DNA of 64,000 nucleotides from Streptococcus parasanguinis (GCF_031582885.1 NZ_CP133988.1:1185501-1249500), one strand, 5' to 3'; positions 17,401 to 27,266 are shown, counted from the stretch's first letter. Notes: generated from the sequence alone by a model not told the origin. Program-made: numbers and translations.

Positions 17401-19626
17401 ATGATCACTTCAAAATACGATTGGCAGTTAGCTTCGCCAAGTGCAGATGAGGCCTTTTTAGCCCTTGCCAAAAAAGCAGGCCTGGAAGCGTCCGTAGCAA
17501 CCTTGCTGTATGAGCGTGGCATTCAGACCAAAGAGGATTTAGAAGACTTTTTAGAACCCAAGCTGGAGAAGCTACACGACCCTTATTTGCTCCATGATAT
17601 GGACAAGGCAGTGGAGCGCATCCGACGGGCCATCGAAGATTATGAGCAGATCCTCATCTACGGAGACTATGACGCGGACGGGATGACCTCGGCCTCTATT
17701 ATGAAGGAAACCTTGGAGCAGATGGGTGCAGAGGTGCAAGTCTACTTACCTAACCGCTTTACAGACGGCTACGGTCCCAATGAGAGTGTCTACAAATACT
17801 TTATCGAGCAGCAAGGCATTTCCCTGATTGTCACGGTGGACAATGGGGTCGCGGGCAATCAAGCCATTGCCATGGCCCAAGCGATGGGAGTCGATGTTAT
17901 CGTGACCGACCACCACTCTATGCCAGAGGTTTTACCGGATGCATATGCGATCATTCATCCAGAGCATCCAGATGCGGATTATCCCTTCCATTATCTAGCA
18001 GGATGTGGTGTGGCCTTTAAGTTGGCCTGTGCCCTCTTAGAGGAAGTACCAGTCGATCTCTTAGACTTGGTAGCAATTGGGACCATTGCTGACATGGTCA
18101 GCCTGACAGATGAGAATCGGATCCTGGTCAAATACGGTCTGGGTGTTCTCCAACATACCCAGCGCATGGGCTTGCAGGAGCTCTTGGAGATCGCAGGGAT
18201 TCGTCCGGAGGATGTCAATGAAGAAACGGTTGGTTTTCAGATTGCTCCTCGTCTCAATGCCCTTGGCCGCCTCGATGATCCCAATCCGGCCATTGAACTA
18301 CTGACTGGCTTTGACGATGAAGAGGCGCACGAGATTGCCCTCATGATTCATCAAAAGAATGAAGAACGTAAAGAAATTGTCCAAAGCATCTATGACGAAG
18401 CTAAAACTATGGTCGATCCGAGCTTGTCCGCCCAAGTCTTGGCCAAGGAAGGCTGGAATCCAGGGGTCCTTGGTATTGTAGCTGGCCGTCTATTAGAAGA
18501 GCTTCATCAGCCAGTAGTTGTTTTAAGCATCGAAGATGGGCGTGCTAAAGGAAGCGCTCGGAGTCCTGAGTCGGTCAATATCTTTGATGCCCTCGATCCC
18601 CACCGGTCGCTCTTTGTCGCCTTTGGCGGGCATGCCGGTGCAGCAGGGATGACCTTAGATGTGGACCAACTCCCTGCCTTGTCTCAGGCCCTTACGGATT
18701 ACATTGCAGAACAAGAGATTGATCTCAGCAGCAAGTCTAGCTTAGCCATCGACGAGGAACTGCATCTAACAGAGCTAACGCTTGAAACCTTGAAAAGCTT
18801 TGATCGCTTGAGTCCTTTTGGCATTGACAATAAAAAACCAGTCTTTCTGGTCCGTAATTTCAAGGTAGAAGGGGCACGCTCGATGGGAGCTGGCAATACC
18901 CACTTGAAACTCAAGATCTCTCAAGAAGATGCTACCTTTGAGGTGGTCGCCTTTGGCTTGGGAAGTTTAGAGGCAGAGTTTGCGCAAGCGCAAGACCTAG
19001 AGCTAGCCGTGCAGTTGTCGGTCAACCAATGGAATGGCCAAACAACCCTTCAGCTCATGTTGGTTGATGCGCGTGTGGACGGCGTGCAGCTCTTTAATAT
19101 CCGCTCTAAAAATGTCAGCCTCCCCGCAGGTGTTCCCGTTCTGGATTTTACTAAAGAATTGCCAGATCTATCTGGGGCATCTGCTGTAGTGGTTGGAAAT
19201 ATCCCTGAGAATTTAGAGGAATTACGGAAAATTTTCCAAGAGCATGATTTCCAGGCTGTCTATTTCAAAAATGAGATCGCCAAAGCCTACTATCTGACAG
19301 GATACGGTAGCAGGGACCAGTATGCCAAACTCTATAAAACCATCTACCAGTACCCAGAGTTTGATGTCCGCTATAAACTCAAAGACCTAGCAGCCTATCT
19401 CAAAATCCAGCAGATCCTCCTGGTCAAAATGATTCAGATCTTCCAAGAGCTGGGCTTTGTGACCATTGAAAATGGCATCATGAAGGTCAATAAAGAAGCA
19501 GAAAAACGCGAAATCGCAGAAAGTAGCATCTACCAAAACCTCAGACAAACGGTGAAAGAGCAGGAGTTGATGGCCCTTGGAACAGTTCGTGAAATCTACG
19601 ACTACCTGACAGGTCAGGCCTCATGA
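17401..19626 (+). CDS. recJ: single-stranded-DNA-specific exonuclease RecJ
   Basis: RecJ is a 5'-3' single-strand exonuclease used in recombination and mismatch repair. The 741-residue protein has the DHH-family motifs: IYGDYDADGMTSA near residue 83, VTVDNGV, TDHHSMP, then the DHHA1 motif FGGHAGAAGMTLD near residue 405, and an OB-fold region with NQWNGQTTLQLMLVD. The 741-residue length is the long Firmicutes form with an extra C-terminal domain. AGAGGAG precedes the ATG at a rather long spacing. Its stop overlaps the following gene (ATGA). Confidence 0.95.
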   Translation: MITSKYDWQLASPSADEAFLALAKKAGLEASVATLLYERGIQTKEDLEDFLEPKLEKLHDPYLLHDMDKAVERIRRAIEDYEQILIYGDYDADGMTSASIMKETLEQMGAEVQVYLPNRFTDGYGPNESVYKYFIEQQGISLIVTVDNGVAGNQAIAMAQAMGVDVIVTDHHSMPEVLPDAYAIIHPEHPDADYPFHYLAGCGVAFKLACALLEEVPVDLLDLVAIGTIADMVSLTDENRILVKYGLGVLQHTQRMGLQELLEIAGIRPEDVNEETVGFQIAPRLNALGRLDDPNPAIELLTGFDDEEAHEIALMIHQKNEERKEIVQSIYDEAKTMVDPSLSAQVLAKEGWNPGVLGIVAGRLLEELHQPVVVLSIEDGRAKGSARSPESVNIFDALDPHRSLFVAFGGHAGAAGMTLDVDQLPALSQALTDYIAEQEIDLSSKSSLAIDEELHLTELTLETLKSFDRLSPFGIDNKKPVFLVRNFKVEGARSMGAGNTHLKLKISQEDATFEVVAFGLGSLEAEFAQAQDLELAVQLSVNQWNGQTTLQLMLVDARVDGVQLFNIRSKNVSLPAGVPVLDFTKELPDLSGASAVVVGNIPENLEELRKIFQEHDFQAVYFKNEIAKAYYLTGYGSRDQYAKLYKTIYQYPEFDVRYKLKDLAAYLKIQQILLVKMIQIFQELGFVTIENGIMKVNKEAEKREIAESSIYQNLRQTVKEQELMALGTVREIYDYLTGQAS

Positions 19627-20216
19627 AAAGATACCTAAAAAAATTCCTCTGGCTCAGCCCCTTCCTGCTTGTTGCTCTTTATTGGTTGGGAATCTACCTG
19701 AGCTTGAAGAACCCCATGGAAGAAATTAACTACTCCGAAAATGGTGGGATGATGCGCTATGTGATGTTTAGGCCTTATACGCAGATCATTGGAAGTGATG
19801 ATACTTTTCAAGAGGGTGAAGGACATAAAACTTTCTCTTTTTCCAAAAATATTGTCAATGATAAGCAACATCTTTCTGTAACGGTATTTAAGGGAACTTC
19901 TGATTGGTTATATTTGTATGATCATGAGTTGGCTAGTAAAACCATGATTGGATTTGGATTTGTTTATGACTCTCATAAAAAAGCTATAGTGCAAGAAAAA
20001 GTATATCTAGAAACAGATAACAAAATCTATAAAGACCAGCAACTTCTTGATCAACTTGCCACCTATGGCAAAGACCGTGCTTGGCTTCGAGACCAAAGCA
20101 AGAAGGTCGCCGAGCAATATATCCTGGGTACTTGGTTCAAGAATGGAAGCTCCCGCTATTCCTTGAAAAACTTAGGGGATATGAAAATTGAATACAACAA
20201 ATTGATAGAAGAATAG
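19623..20216 (+). CDS. membrane-anchored protein, possibly TipC-like immunity protein
   Basis: A 197-residue protein with an N-terminal hydrophobic helix (FLWLSPFLLVALYWLGIYLS) and a polar domain outside the membrane. The overall plan and a C-terminal stretch (WFKNGSSRYSLKNLGDMKI) recall the streptococcal TipC family, which protects against the type VII toxin TelC. This rests on memory of the pattern and is tentative. There is no toxin gene beside it: it overlaps recJ by 4 nt and is followed by a terminator. Base composition in its central part is more AT-rich than recJ, fitting acquisition behind recJ. Confidence 0.6.
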   Translation: MKRYLKKFLWLSPFLLVALYWLGIYLSLKNPMEEINYSENGGMMRYVMFRPYTQIIGSDDTFQEGEGHKTFSFSKNIVNDKQHLSVTVFKGTSDWLYLYDHELASKTMIGFGFVYDSHKKAIVQEKVYLETDNKIYKDQQLLDQLATYGKDRAWLRDQSKKVAEQYILGTWFKNGSSRYSLKNLGDMKIEYNKLIEE

Positions 20217-20234
20217 TAAGTTTTTTTCGGATTC

Positions 20235-20267
20235 AATCCCACATCTTTTTTTAGATGTGGGATTTTT
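20235..20267 (+). terminator. terminator after the recJ unit
   Basis: 12-bp perfect stem AATCCCACATCT / AGATGTGGGATT, followed by TTTTGC. Confidence 0.9.
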
Positions 20268-20332
20268 GCTTTTGACGCGGGGGCTTGGGAAAATGATTTG
20301 GCAAAAAATGATGCAAGTTAGTAGAATTCATG

Positions 20333-20338
20333 ATATAA
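20333..20338 (+). promoter_or_regulatory. -10 element of apt
   Basis: TATAAT in the context CATGATATAATGG, 38 nt before the apt ATG. The -35 is not clear. Confidence 0.5.
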
Positions 20339-20375
20339 TGGAATGTAAAAAATTTTTTATGAAAGAAAGTTAACC

Positions 20376-20888
20376 ATGAATTTAAAAGATTACATTGCAA
20401 GCATTGAAAACTATCCACAAGAAGGAATTACCTTCCGTGATATCAGCCCTTTGATGGCAGATGGCAATGCTTATAGTTATGCGATTCGTGAAATCGTTCA
20501 ATACGCGACGGATAAGAAGATCGACATGATCGTTGGTCCTGAAGCGCGTGGGTTCATCGTTGGATGTCCTGTCGCTTTTGAGTTGGGAATTGGATTTGCG
20601 CCTGTTCGTAAGCCTGGTAAATTGCCACGAGAAGTCATCTCTGCTGACTACGAAAAAGAATACGGTGTTGATACCCTCTGCATGCACGCCGATGCTATCA
20701 AACCAGGTCAACGTGTCCTCATCGTTGATGACCTCTTGGCGACTGGTGGTACGGTGAAAGCAACCATCGAAATGATCGAAAAACTCGGTGGGGTCGTTGC
20801 AGGTTGTGCCTTCTTGATCGAGTTGGATGAATTGAAAGGTCGCGAAGCGATCGGCGATTACGACTACAAAGTCTTGATGCATTACTAA
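20376..20888 (+). CDS. apt: adenine phosphoribosyltransferase
   Basis: Apt salvages adenine by joining it to PRPP to make AMP. The 170-residue protein is the usual length. It shows the type I phosphoribosyltransferase PRPP loop [13 protein letters not shown] near residues 117-129, the N-terminal [14 protein letters not shown] segment, and [10 protein letters not shown] near residue 55. The recJ-apt order is conserved in streptococci. GAAAG precedes the ATG. It has its own promoter and is separated from recJ by a terminator. Confidence 0.96.
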   Translation: MNLKDYIASIENYPQEGITFRDISPLMADGNAYSYAIREIVQYATDKKIDMIVGPEARGFIVGCPVAFELGIGFAPVRKPGKLPREVISADYEKEYGVDTLCMHADAIKPGQRVLIVDDLLATGGTVKATIEMIEKLGGVVAGCAFLIELDELKGREAIGDYDYKVLMHY

Positions 20889-20927
20889 TATAGTCTAATA
20901 CTATAACTGGCTACAGAAAAACCATAA

Positions 20928-20956
20928 TTGAAAACTATAAGCTCCTATCATATAAT
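20928..20956 (+). promoter_or_regulatory. metA promoter nested in a hairpin
   Basis: TTGAAA (20928-20933), 17-nt spacer, TATAAT (20951-20956). Predicted transcription would start near 20963, downstream of the left arm of the stem-loop described in the next entry. Confidence 0.7.
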
Positions 20957-20989
20957 GTTAGTTAAGAACTTGCACGATGGGAGCTTTTT
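20939..20989 (+). promoter_or_regulatory. stem-loop: apt terminator that also covers the metA ribosome site
   Basis: Left arm AAGCTCCTATC (20939-20949) pairs with GATGGGAGCTT (20976-20986) over 11 bp with one G-U pair, followed by five T residues ending at the metA ATG. The right arm contains GGGAG, the metA Shine-Dalgarno sequence. A read-through transcript from apt would form the hairpin; a transcript from the internal promoter would lack the left arm. Confidence 0.65.
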
Positions 20990-21934
20990 ATGCCAATTAC
21001 ACTAGATAAAAAATTACCTGCAGTAGATATTCTTCGTTCAGAAAATATTTTTGTCATGGATGATGTTCGAGCAACTCACCAAGATATTCGTCCTATAAAT
21101 GTTCTGATTTTGAATCTCATGCCGACTAAGGAAGCAACTGAGACTCAACTGCTACGCCTCCTGGCCAATACGCCCTTGCAGATCAATGTAGATTTCCTCT
21201 ATATGACTAGCCATGAGTCTAAGAATACAGCGGCAGAGCATATGGAGAGCTTCTACAAGACGTTTGAGGATATCAAGGATAATTACTATGACGGCTTGAT
21301 TGTGACGGGGGCGCCTGTCGAAAAGATGGACTTTGAGGAAGTGGACTACTGGGAAGAATTGACCCAGGTCTTTGAATGGTCCAAGCGGCATGTCTTTTCT
21401 ACCTTGCACCTTTGTTGGGGAGCCCAGGCTGGACTGTACCACCGTTACGGGATTCAAAAAGTAGAGCTCTGTGACAAGCTATCGGGTATCTATGACCAAG
21501 CAGTGGTGCGTCCCGATAGTCTGCTCATGAGAGGCTTTGACGATCGCTTCCTTGCCCCTCATTCTCGCTATACAGATATTCCTTTGAAGGAAGTCCTTGA
21601 AAAGAGCAATCTTCAAGTGATCGCTCAGGGAAATGAAGTTGGGCTTTCCATCATTGCTAGTCCAGATATGCGTGAGGTCTATAGCTTTGGCCATCTGGAA
21701 TATGATCGCGATACACTGGCAAAAGAATACCACCGAGATGTCAAGGCAGGCTTGGATCCGGATGTTCCCAAGAATTATTTTGATGGGGATGACGCTAATA
21801 CAGAGCCTCGCATTCGTTGGAATCTAGCTGCAACGACCTTCTTTAGTAATTGGATCAACTATGCGGTTTATCAAGAAACACCTTACCGCTTGGAAGAATT
21901 GGAAAAAGATATTTCATTTTATGGTTACCTATAA
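20990..21934 (+). CDS. metA: homoserine O-acetyltransferase (MetA type)
   Basis: MetA acylates homoserine as the first step of methionine synthesis. The 314-residue protein has the catalytic Cys142 in [10 protein letters not shown] and the C-terminal [10 protein letters not shown] with the expected His and Glu. Residue 111 is Glu ([10 protein letters not shown]). In this family Glu111 is associated with acetyl-CoA use and Gly111, as in E. coli, with succinyl-CoA, so the predicted donor is acetyl-CoA even though the family is often annotated as succinyltransferase. GGGAG is 6 nt upstream of the ATG. dnaD follows 9 nt after the stop. Confidence 0.93.
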   Translation: MPITLDKKLPAVDILRSENIFVMDDVRATHQDIRPINVLILNLMPTKEATETQLLRLLANTPLQINVDFLYMTSHESKNTAAEHMESFYKTFEDIKDNYYDGLIVTGAPVEKMDFEEVDYWEELTQVFEWSKRHVFSTLHLCWGAQAGLYHRYGIQKVELCDKLSGIYDQAVVRPDSLLMRGFDDRFLAPHSRYTDIPLKEVLEKSNLQVIAQGNEVGLSIIASPDMREVYSFGHLEYDRDTLAKEYHRDVKAGLDPDVPKNYFDGDDANTEPRIRWNLAATTFFSNWINYAVYQETPYRLEELEKDISFYGYL

Positions 21935-21943
21935 AGGGGAATT

Positions 21944-22627
21944 ATGACATATTCACAAGCATTTAAGTATGGCAACTTGGTTCTTCCGAGTGCCTTGCTT
22001 TTTCATTATCATGAGTTGTTTGACCAAGCAGATGACTACTTGGTTTGGCAGTTTTTCTTCCTTCAAAATACGACCGGCCAAGAGGCCTTAACTCCCAATC
22101 AGATTGCTAGTCATCTGGGAAAAACGGTGACAGAGGTCAATCGGATTATGTCCAATTTGACTACTAAGGGACTCCTTCAATACCGGACCATTGAGCTCAA
22201 TGGTGAGATTGAAGCCATCTTTGATGCGACCATTGCCCTGGAGCGCTTGGATGAGATTTTAGAAGCCCAATCACAAGGGAAGGCACAAAGCGCGCCTGCT
22301 AAGGGAAATGTCATCAAGGACTTAGTGGAAACCTTCCAACAAGAACTGGGACGACTCTTGACGCCTTTTGAGATTGAAGACCTGACCAAGACTGTGCGCG
22401 AGGATCAGACAGATCCAGATGTGATCAAGGCAGCATTACGAGAAGCTGTCTTTAACGGCAAGCCTCACTGGAAATATATCCAAGCCATTTTACGCAACTG
22501 GCGCAGTGAAGGCATCAACAGCCTGGCCCAAGTAGAAGCGAAACTACAAGAACGCGAGCAAGCCAACCCACGCAATGTGACCGTTTCAGACGATTTCTTG
22601 AAGGCCATGGATTTGTGGAAAGATTAA
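21944..22627 (+). CDS. dnaD: DnaD-like replication protein
   Basis: DnaD takes part in primosome assembly in low-GC Gram-positives. The 227-residue protein has an N-terminal winged-helix domain (TPNQIASHLGKTVTEVNRIMSN) and a C-terminal DnaD/DnaB2-type domain (about 120-200: LGRLLTPFEIEDLTKTVRE, then HWKYIQAILRNWRSEGI with the conserved YIxxILxxW pattern). AAGGGGAATT precedes the ATG. It is the last gene of the metA-dnaD unit, ended by a strong terminator. Confidence 0.92.
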   Translation: MTYSQAFKYGNLVLPSALLFHYHELFDQADDYLVWQFFFLQNTTGQEALTPNQIASHLGKTVTEVNRIMSNLTTKGLLQYRTIELNGEIEAIFDATIALERLDEILEAQSQGKAQSAPAKGNVIKDLVETFQQELGRLLTPFEIEDLTKTVREDQTDPDVIKAALREAVFNGKPHWKYIQAILRNWRSEGINSLAQVEAKLQEREQANPRNVTVSDDFLKAMDLWKD

Positions 22628-22662
22628 AAAAACTAGTACTTTATAAAAGTGCTAGTTTTTTT
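22626..22662. terminator. bidirectional terminator between dnaD and add
   Basis: A long stem (AAAAAAACTAG... / ...GCTAGTTTTTTT, 17 nt per arm with one mismatch) lies between convergent genes, with T-runs on both strands. Confidence 0.9.
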
Positions 22663-22665
22663 CGT

Positions 22666-23685
22666 TTATAGATAGTCCGCGTAGGCTTTTTTTAGTTTGG
22701 TAAGGAGTTCTTGTTTTTCCTCCTCACTAGCAAAGGAAGCCTGGATGGCATCGATATTGTGTTGGTAAAAGTCAGTTTCCTTGGTTTGGAAATGCTGATG
22801 GTAGAGGGCATATTCCTTGGTAAGATCGGTATCAGATACAGTCCGGTTATCGGTATTGATACTGATCCGAGCTCCGGCTGCTTTCATCTTCAGATAAGGG
22901 AAATCTTCTATAGTCGGCGCTGCTTTTGTTTGGAGGTTGCTGGTCAAGCAGAGTTCACCAGTGACCTCATTTTCAATAAAGGATTGGAGTAAGGCTGGTT
23001 CATGAGATAGAGCCGTCACGTGGCCATTGCGTTTGATTCCAAATGCAATCGATTGGGCAACAAAGTGTGGGCAATGACACTCACCTGCATGAAGCGTCAT
23101 GGGCCGATGGTAACTCTTGACTTGCTCGATTAAAGGTCGAATATCTTCTGGAGAGTAGTTGTGCTCATCCCCGGCAAAGTCAAAACCAACAAAATCCTGA
23201 TCGCTAACTTGGTTGGCTTCTGCAAGAATGCGAGAGGTGACTTCTTGATCTGACTGGCGCATGCCGCAGACCAAGGCTTTTGCAACAATGCCAAATTCCT
23301 CCTGGGCTTGGCGTAGACCATCGCAGACAGCATCGATAGTTTCTGGAACGGTAAGCCCTTGGTCCATGGACAATTCTGGTGCGAAACGAACCTCAATATA
23401 AAGGACATTTTCGAGAGCAGCTTGCTTGGCCACATCGTAAGCAGCAAGCGTCAAGGCTTCCTTGGTTTGAAGGAGGGGCCTAATGTAGTCAAAAGCCTCT
23501 AAATAGTCCAAAAGATTCTCACAGTGGGCAGGCGCAGTGACATGGTGCTTGAGCTCCTCATCGCTAGCGGGTAGGTCAATATTGGCCATAGCTGCCAACT
23601 GGCGAATGATTGGAAGCGACAAGGAACCGTCTAAGTGACAGTGAAGTTCTGTCTTTGCCAAACTATGAAAATCGATCGTGGACAT
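22666..23685 (-). CDS. add: adenosine deaminase
   Basis: Add hydrolyses adenosine to inosine and ammonia in purine salvage. The 339-residue protein has the metal-binding [11 protein letters not shown] near residues 11-21, the catalytic HAGE motif (TLHAGECHC) near 200, and the distal Asp motif as [12 protein letters not shown] where SINTDDP is more typical. AAGGAGAAAA lies before the ATG. It is monocistronic, convergent with dnaD and divergent from the GST gene. Confidence 0.92.
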   Translation of the reverse strand: MSTIDFHSLAKTELHCHLDGSLSLPIIRQLAAMANIDLPASDEELKHHVTAPAHCENLLDYLEAFDYIRPLLQTKEALTLAAYDVAKQAALENVLYIEVRFAPELSMDQGLTVPETIDAVCDGLRQAQEEFGIVAKALVCGMRQSDQEVTSRILAEANQVSDQDFVGFDFAGDEHNYSPEDIRPLIEQVKSYHRPMTLHAGECHCPHFVAQSIAFGIKRNGHVTALSHEPALLQSFIENEVTGELCLTSNLQTKAAPTIEDFPYLKMKAAGARISINTDNRTVSDTDLTKEYALYHQHFQTKETDFYQHNIDAIQASFASEEEKQELLTKLKKAYADYL

Positions 23686-23821
23686 GATTTTCTCCTTAAA
23701 ATTGTATTTTTTCTATACTATCATTTTGACAAAAAAAGTCAAGTAGCCTTCGCGTAGCAGATCTTTGAAAGGGAACCCAATATTTGATATGCTAGGAGTA
23801 GCGAAATAAAGGAGAAGAAAG

Positions 23822-24613
23822 ATGTCAAACTATCAATTACCAGAAGTATGGGAAGCACCAAGTCAAATGGGAGGAGCCTGGGGTGGCTTGAACCAACCAA
23901 CAGCAGGTGCCCGCTTTGAACAAACTCTTCCAAAAGGCGATCAACCTTTCCAACTCTATACCCTTCCAACACCCAATGGGATCAAGGCTACCATTATGCT
24001 GGAGGAATTGAAAGAGCTGGGAGTGGATGCAGGCTATGACGCTTATCGGATCAAGATTGGTGAGGGAGATCAGTTTGGTAGTGACTTTGTAGCCATCAAT
24101 CCAAACTCGAAAATTCCGGCCATGTTGGATCAATCAGGCGATCAAGCCATTCGTGTCTTTGAATCGGCCAATATCCTCCTGTATCTAGCGGAGAAATTTG
24201 GCAAATTAATCCCGACTGATCGGGCTAAACGGACAGAAGTGCTCAACTGGCTCTTCTGGCAGACAGGGGCTGCACCTTTCCTAGGGGGAGGCTTTGGTCA
24301 TTTCTTCCACTATGCGCCGGAGAAAATCGAGTATGCCATTAACCGATTTGCCATGGAAGCCAAACGTCAATTGGACTTACTGGACAAAGAATTGGCCACT
24401 AAACCTTATATCGCAGGGGATGACTATACCATTGCAGATATTGCCATCTGGTCTTGGTATGGCCGTCTAGCTCAAGACAAGGTCTGGGACCGTGCAGGGA
24501 TTTTCTTGGATGTGAAGGAATACAAGCATCTGCAAGCTTGGACAGAGAAAATTGCCAATCGCCCAGCTGTGAAACGTGGCTTGGAAGTAGAATATAAGGA
24601 AATTGATGCATAA
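23822..24613 (+). CDS. glutathione S-transferase family disulfide-bond oxidoreductase (YghU type)
   Basis: A 263-residue GST-fold protein. The N-terminal extension (LPEVWEAPSQMGGAWGGLNQ) and the following thioredoxin-like domain (LYTLPTPNGIKATIMLEEL) match the Nu-class YghU family, which reduces organic peroxides and disulfide glutathione adducts with two bound glutathiones. The C-terminal all-helical domain has ADIAIWSWYGRLAQD. AAAGGAG precedes the ATG. It is flanked by its own terminator and probably stands alone. Confidence 0.88.
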   Translation: MSNYQLPEVWEAPSQMGGAWGGLNQPTAGARFEQTLPKGDQPFQLYTLPTPNGIKATIMLEELKELGVDAGYDAYRIKIGEGDQFGSDFVAINPNSKIPAMLDQSGDQAIRVFESANILLYLAEKFGKLIPTDRAKRTEVLNWLFWQTGAAPFLGGGFGHFFHYAPEKIEYAINRFAMEAKRQLDLLDKELATKPYIAGDDYTIADIAIWSWYGRLAQDKVWDRAGIFLDVKEYKHLQAWTEKIANRPAVKRGLEVEYKEIDA

Positions 24614-24615
24614 TG

Positions 24616-24640
24616 AAAAGGCGCCGTTGCGCCTTTTTTT
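24616..24640 (+). terminator. terminator after the GST gene
   Basis: 9-bp stem AAAAGGCGC / GCGCCTTTT with a CGTT loop and additional T residues, right after the stop codon. Confidence 0.9.
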
Positions 24641-24694
24641 AATGGTGCAAACATGGTATACTAAAGGGTGGAATAAAAGTTTAGAAAGTAGCAC

Positions 24695-25384
24695 ATGGAA
24701 TTTACAAAATTATCAAATCGCTTGGACTTGGTGGCTAGCTTCGTCCCAGCTGGAGCGCGTCTGTTGGACGTGGGGAGTGACCATGCCTATCTCCCAATCG
24801 CCCTTTTACAGGAAGGTAAGATTGAGGCTGCCATTGCAGGGGAAGTGGTAGAGGGGCCCTATCAGTCTGCCCTGCAAAATGTCGCCGATAATGGTTTAGA
24901 GGACAAGATCGAGGTCCGTCTGGCCAATGGTTTGGCTGCATTTGAACCAACAGATGGCATTTCCTGTATTACCATTGCTGGCATGGGGGGACGCTTGATT
25001 GCAGATATCTTAGCGGCAGGTCTTGAGAAATTAGCCAATGTCTCTCGCTTGGTCCTCCAGCCCAATAATCGGGAAGATGAACTGCGGGCTTGGCTAGTAG
25101 AGCATGATTTTCGCATTGTTGATGAAGCTATCTTGGAAGAAAATGAGAAGTTCTATGAGATCCTCGTGGTGGAACAGGGTTCTCAAGAGTTGTCAGCCAA
25201 GGAACTACGCTTTGGTCCCTATTTGATGCAGGAGCAAGCTCCAGCGTTTGTCCAAAAGTGGTCCAAGGAAGTAGAGAAATTAAGTTTTGCCTTGGAGCAG
25301 GTCCCAGTTGAGAATCAATCTGCCAGAGCATCGTTAGAAGAGCGCATCGCTCACATCAAGGAGGTTCTACATGTTAGCAAGTGA
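24695..25384 (+). CDS. trmK: tRNA (adenine22-N1)-methyltransferase
   Basis: TrmK makes m1A22 in tRNA, a Gram-positive modification. The 229-residue protein has the SAM-binding motif [15 protein letters not shown] near residues 22-36, [15 protein letters not shown] near 92, and [13 protein letters not shown]. It overlaps the Nif3-like gene by 14 nt, an arrangement widespread in Firmicutes. A TATACT -10 at about 24657 would give a short leader. Confidence 0.93.
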   Translation: MEFTKLSNRLDLVASFVPAGARLLDVGSDHAYLPIALLQEGKIEAAIAGEVVEGPYQSALQNVADNGLEDKIEVRLANGLAAFEPTDGISCITIAGMGGRLIADILAAGLEKLANVSRLVLQPNNREDELRAWLVEHDFRIVDEAILEENEKFYEILVVEQGSQELSAKELRFGPYLMQEQAPAFVQKWSKEVEKLSFALEQVPVENQSARASLEERIAHIKEVLHVSK

Positions 25385-26168
25385 AGTCATCAAACGCTAT
25401 GAAGACTACTGTCCTCAGGAGCTTTCCATGGAGGGAGATGTCCGTGGGCTACAGGTCGGTACGCTGCAAAAAGACATCCATAAGGTCATGGTGGCCCTAG
25501 ATATCCGCGAGCAGACGGTTGCGGAAGCTATCGCCCATGGAGTGAACTTGATCATCGTCAAGCACGCGCCCATTTTCCGTCCGATTAAGGATTTGGTAGC
25601 CGATCGGGCCCAAAATCAGATTTATATCGATTTGATCAAGCATGATATCGCAGTCTACGTCAGCCATACTAATATTGACATTGTCTCAGATGGTCTCAAC
25701 GATTGGTTCTGCCAGCTCTTGGACATTGAAGATACAGAACCCCTCAGTATGACGGGAGAAGGGCTCGGAATTGGTCGCATCGGTCGGGTAGCTACTCAAA
25801 CCTTTGGACAGTTGACTAGCAAGGTTAAAGAGACCTTTGGCTTAGATGCTTTGCGCATAGTCAGTTATGATCAGGAGGATTTGGATCGGGTCATTGAGCG
25901 CGTCGCCATCTGTGGAGGAAGTGGTCAGTCCTTTTACAAGGATGCTCTTGCTAAGGGGGCAGAGGTCTATATCACAGGAGACATCTACTACCATACGGCT
26001 CAAGACATGCTGAGCGATGGCCTCTTGGCCTTGGACCCAGGTCACCATATCGAAGTTCTCTTTGTGTCGAAACTAGTAGATAAGCTCAATCAGTGGAAGG
26101 CTGAGGAAGCGTGGGAGATTGAAGTGATTGGTAGTCAAGCCAGCACCAATCCTTTTTATCATATCTAA
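25371..26168 (+). CDS. Nif3-like dinuclear metal center protein
   Basis: A 265-residue Nif3/YqfO family protein that forms a hexameric ring with a two-metal site. Metal-ligand stretches are [10 protein letters not shown] near residue 64, [10 protein letters not shown] near 100, and the C-terminal PGHHIEV near 224. It is the short form without the inserted PII-like domain. Coupling with trmK (14-nt overlap) is conserved; the biochemical role remains debated, with GTP cyclohydrolase I type 2 activity proposed for some members. Confidence 0.9.
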   Translation: MLASEVIKRYEDYCPQELSMEGDVRGLQVGTLQKDIHKVMVALDIREQTVAEAIAHGVNLIIVKHAPIFRPIKDLVADRAQNQIYIDLIKHDIAVYVSHTNIDIVSDGLNDWFCQLLDIEDTEPLSMTGEGLGIGRIGRVATQTFGQLTSKVKETFGLDALRIVSYDQEDLDRVIERVAICGGSGQSFYKDALAKGAEVYITGDIYYHTAQDMLSDGLLALDPGHHIEVLFVSKLVDKLNQWKAEEAWEIEVIGSQASTNPFYHI

Positions 26169-26177
26169 GGGGTCATG

Positions 26178-27266
26178 ATGAAAGTTGCCATTATCGGTGC
26201 AGGGATCGTAGGATCCACTGCAGCCTATTATTTATCCAAAGAAGCACAAGTGGATGTGACCGTCTATGACCATGGTGTCGGCCAAGCGACTAAGGCGGCC
26301 GCTGGCATTATCAGCCCTTGGTTTTCCAAACGGCGGAATAAGGCTTGGTATCGCCTAGCTCGTCTGGGAGCAGATTTTTACCAAGAATTGGTAGAAGACC
26401 TGGCCAAGGACGGAATTAAAACAGATTTTTACCAGCAGACCGGGGTCTATCTCCTTAAGAAAAAGGAGGAAAAATTAGAGGAACTCTATCAGTTGGCGCA
26501 GAGTCGTCGGGAAGAATCTCCCTTGATTGGAGACTTGGCGATCTTGACCAAAGAAGAAGTGGGGCAACAATTCCCAGGTCTACAAGGCTTTGAAAAGCTT
26601 CTTTATGCCTCAGGTGGTGCTCATGTGGAGGGAGCACAATTGACTGAAACCCTTCTTCAGGCAAGTGGGGCAAGAGTGGTCCAGGAAGAGGTTGCTCTCT
26701 CAGTCTCAAGTGATGGCTATCAGATTGCAGGAGAAAGTTATGACCAAGTCATCCTGGCAACAGGAGCCTGGTTGGGGCAAATGCTCGAGTCGCTTGGCTA
26801 CCAAGTTGATGTCCGTCCGCAAAAGGGGCAACTGCGGGATTATCAGCTAGATGTAGATACTGATGATTATCCGGTGGTCATGCCTGAAGGAGAGCTGGAT
26901 ATCATTCCCTTCCACAATGGCAAGATCAGTATGGGAGCGACCCATGAAAATGAGATGGGCTTTGACCTGACAGTGGATCAGGCTTTGCTGAATCAGATGG
27001 AAACAGAAGCCTTGACCTACTATCCTGAACTCGCTCAAGCGGAAGTTATCGGGGAGCGCGTGGGAACTCGTGCCTACACCAGTGACTTTTCACCATTCTG
27101 GGGAGCTGTTCCTGATCAAGCAGGCCTCTATGTTGCCAGTGGACTTGGTTCGTCTGGCCTCACAACAGGTCCCCTCATTGGTTGGCATCTAGCCCAACTC
27201 GTGGTAGGAGGAAACCTGCGCTTAGATCCAGCAGATTATCCAGTTGATCAGTATGTGAAGAAGTAG
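26178..27266 (+). CDS. FAD-dependent oxidoreductase (DAO family)
   Basis: A 362-residue D-amino-acid oxidase-type flavoprotein. The dinucleotide fold is KVAIIGAGIVGSTAAYYLS at the N-terminus, and the C-terminal FAD contact is GLYVASGLGSSGLTTGP. It resembles glycine oxidase/DadA-type enzymes, but the substrate cannot be named. The second of two adjacent ATGs (26178) is preferred because AAGGGG is 5 nt before it. It follows the Nif3 gene by 9 nt, making trmK-Nif3-oxidase a likely unit. The stop codon TAG overlaps the first bases of a partial 174-bp repeat. Confidence 0.87.
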   Translation: MKVAIIGAGIVGSTAAYYLSKEAQVDVTVYDHGVGQATKAAAGIISPWFSKRRNKAWYRLARLGADFYQELVEDLAKDGIKTDFYQQTGVYLLKKKEEKLEELYQLAQSRREESPLIGDLAILTKEEVGQQFPGLQGFEKLLYASGGAHVEGAQLTETLLQASGARVVQEEVALSVSSDGYQIAGESYDQVILATGAWLGQMLESLGYQVDVRPQKGQLRDYQLDVDTDDYPVVMPEGELDIIPFHNGKISMGATHENEMGFDLTVDQALLNQMETEALTYYPELAQAEVIGERVGTRAYTSDFSPFWGAVPDQAGLYVASGLGSSGLTTGPLIGWHLAQLVVGGNLRLDPADYPVDQYVKK

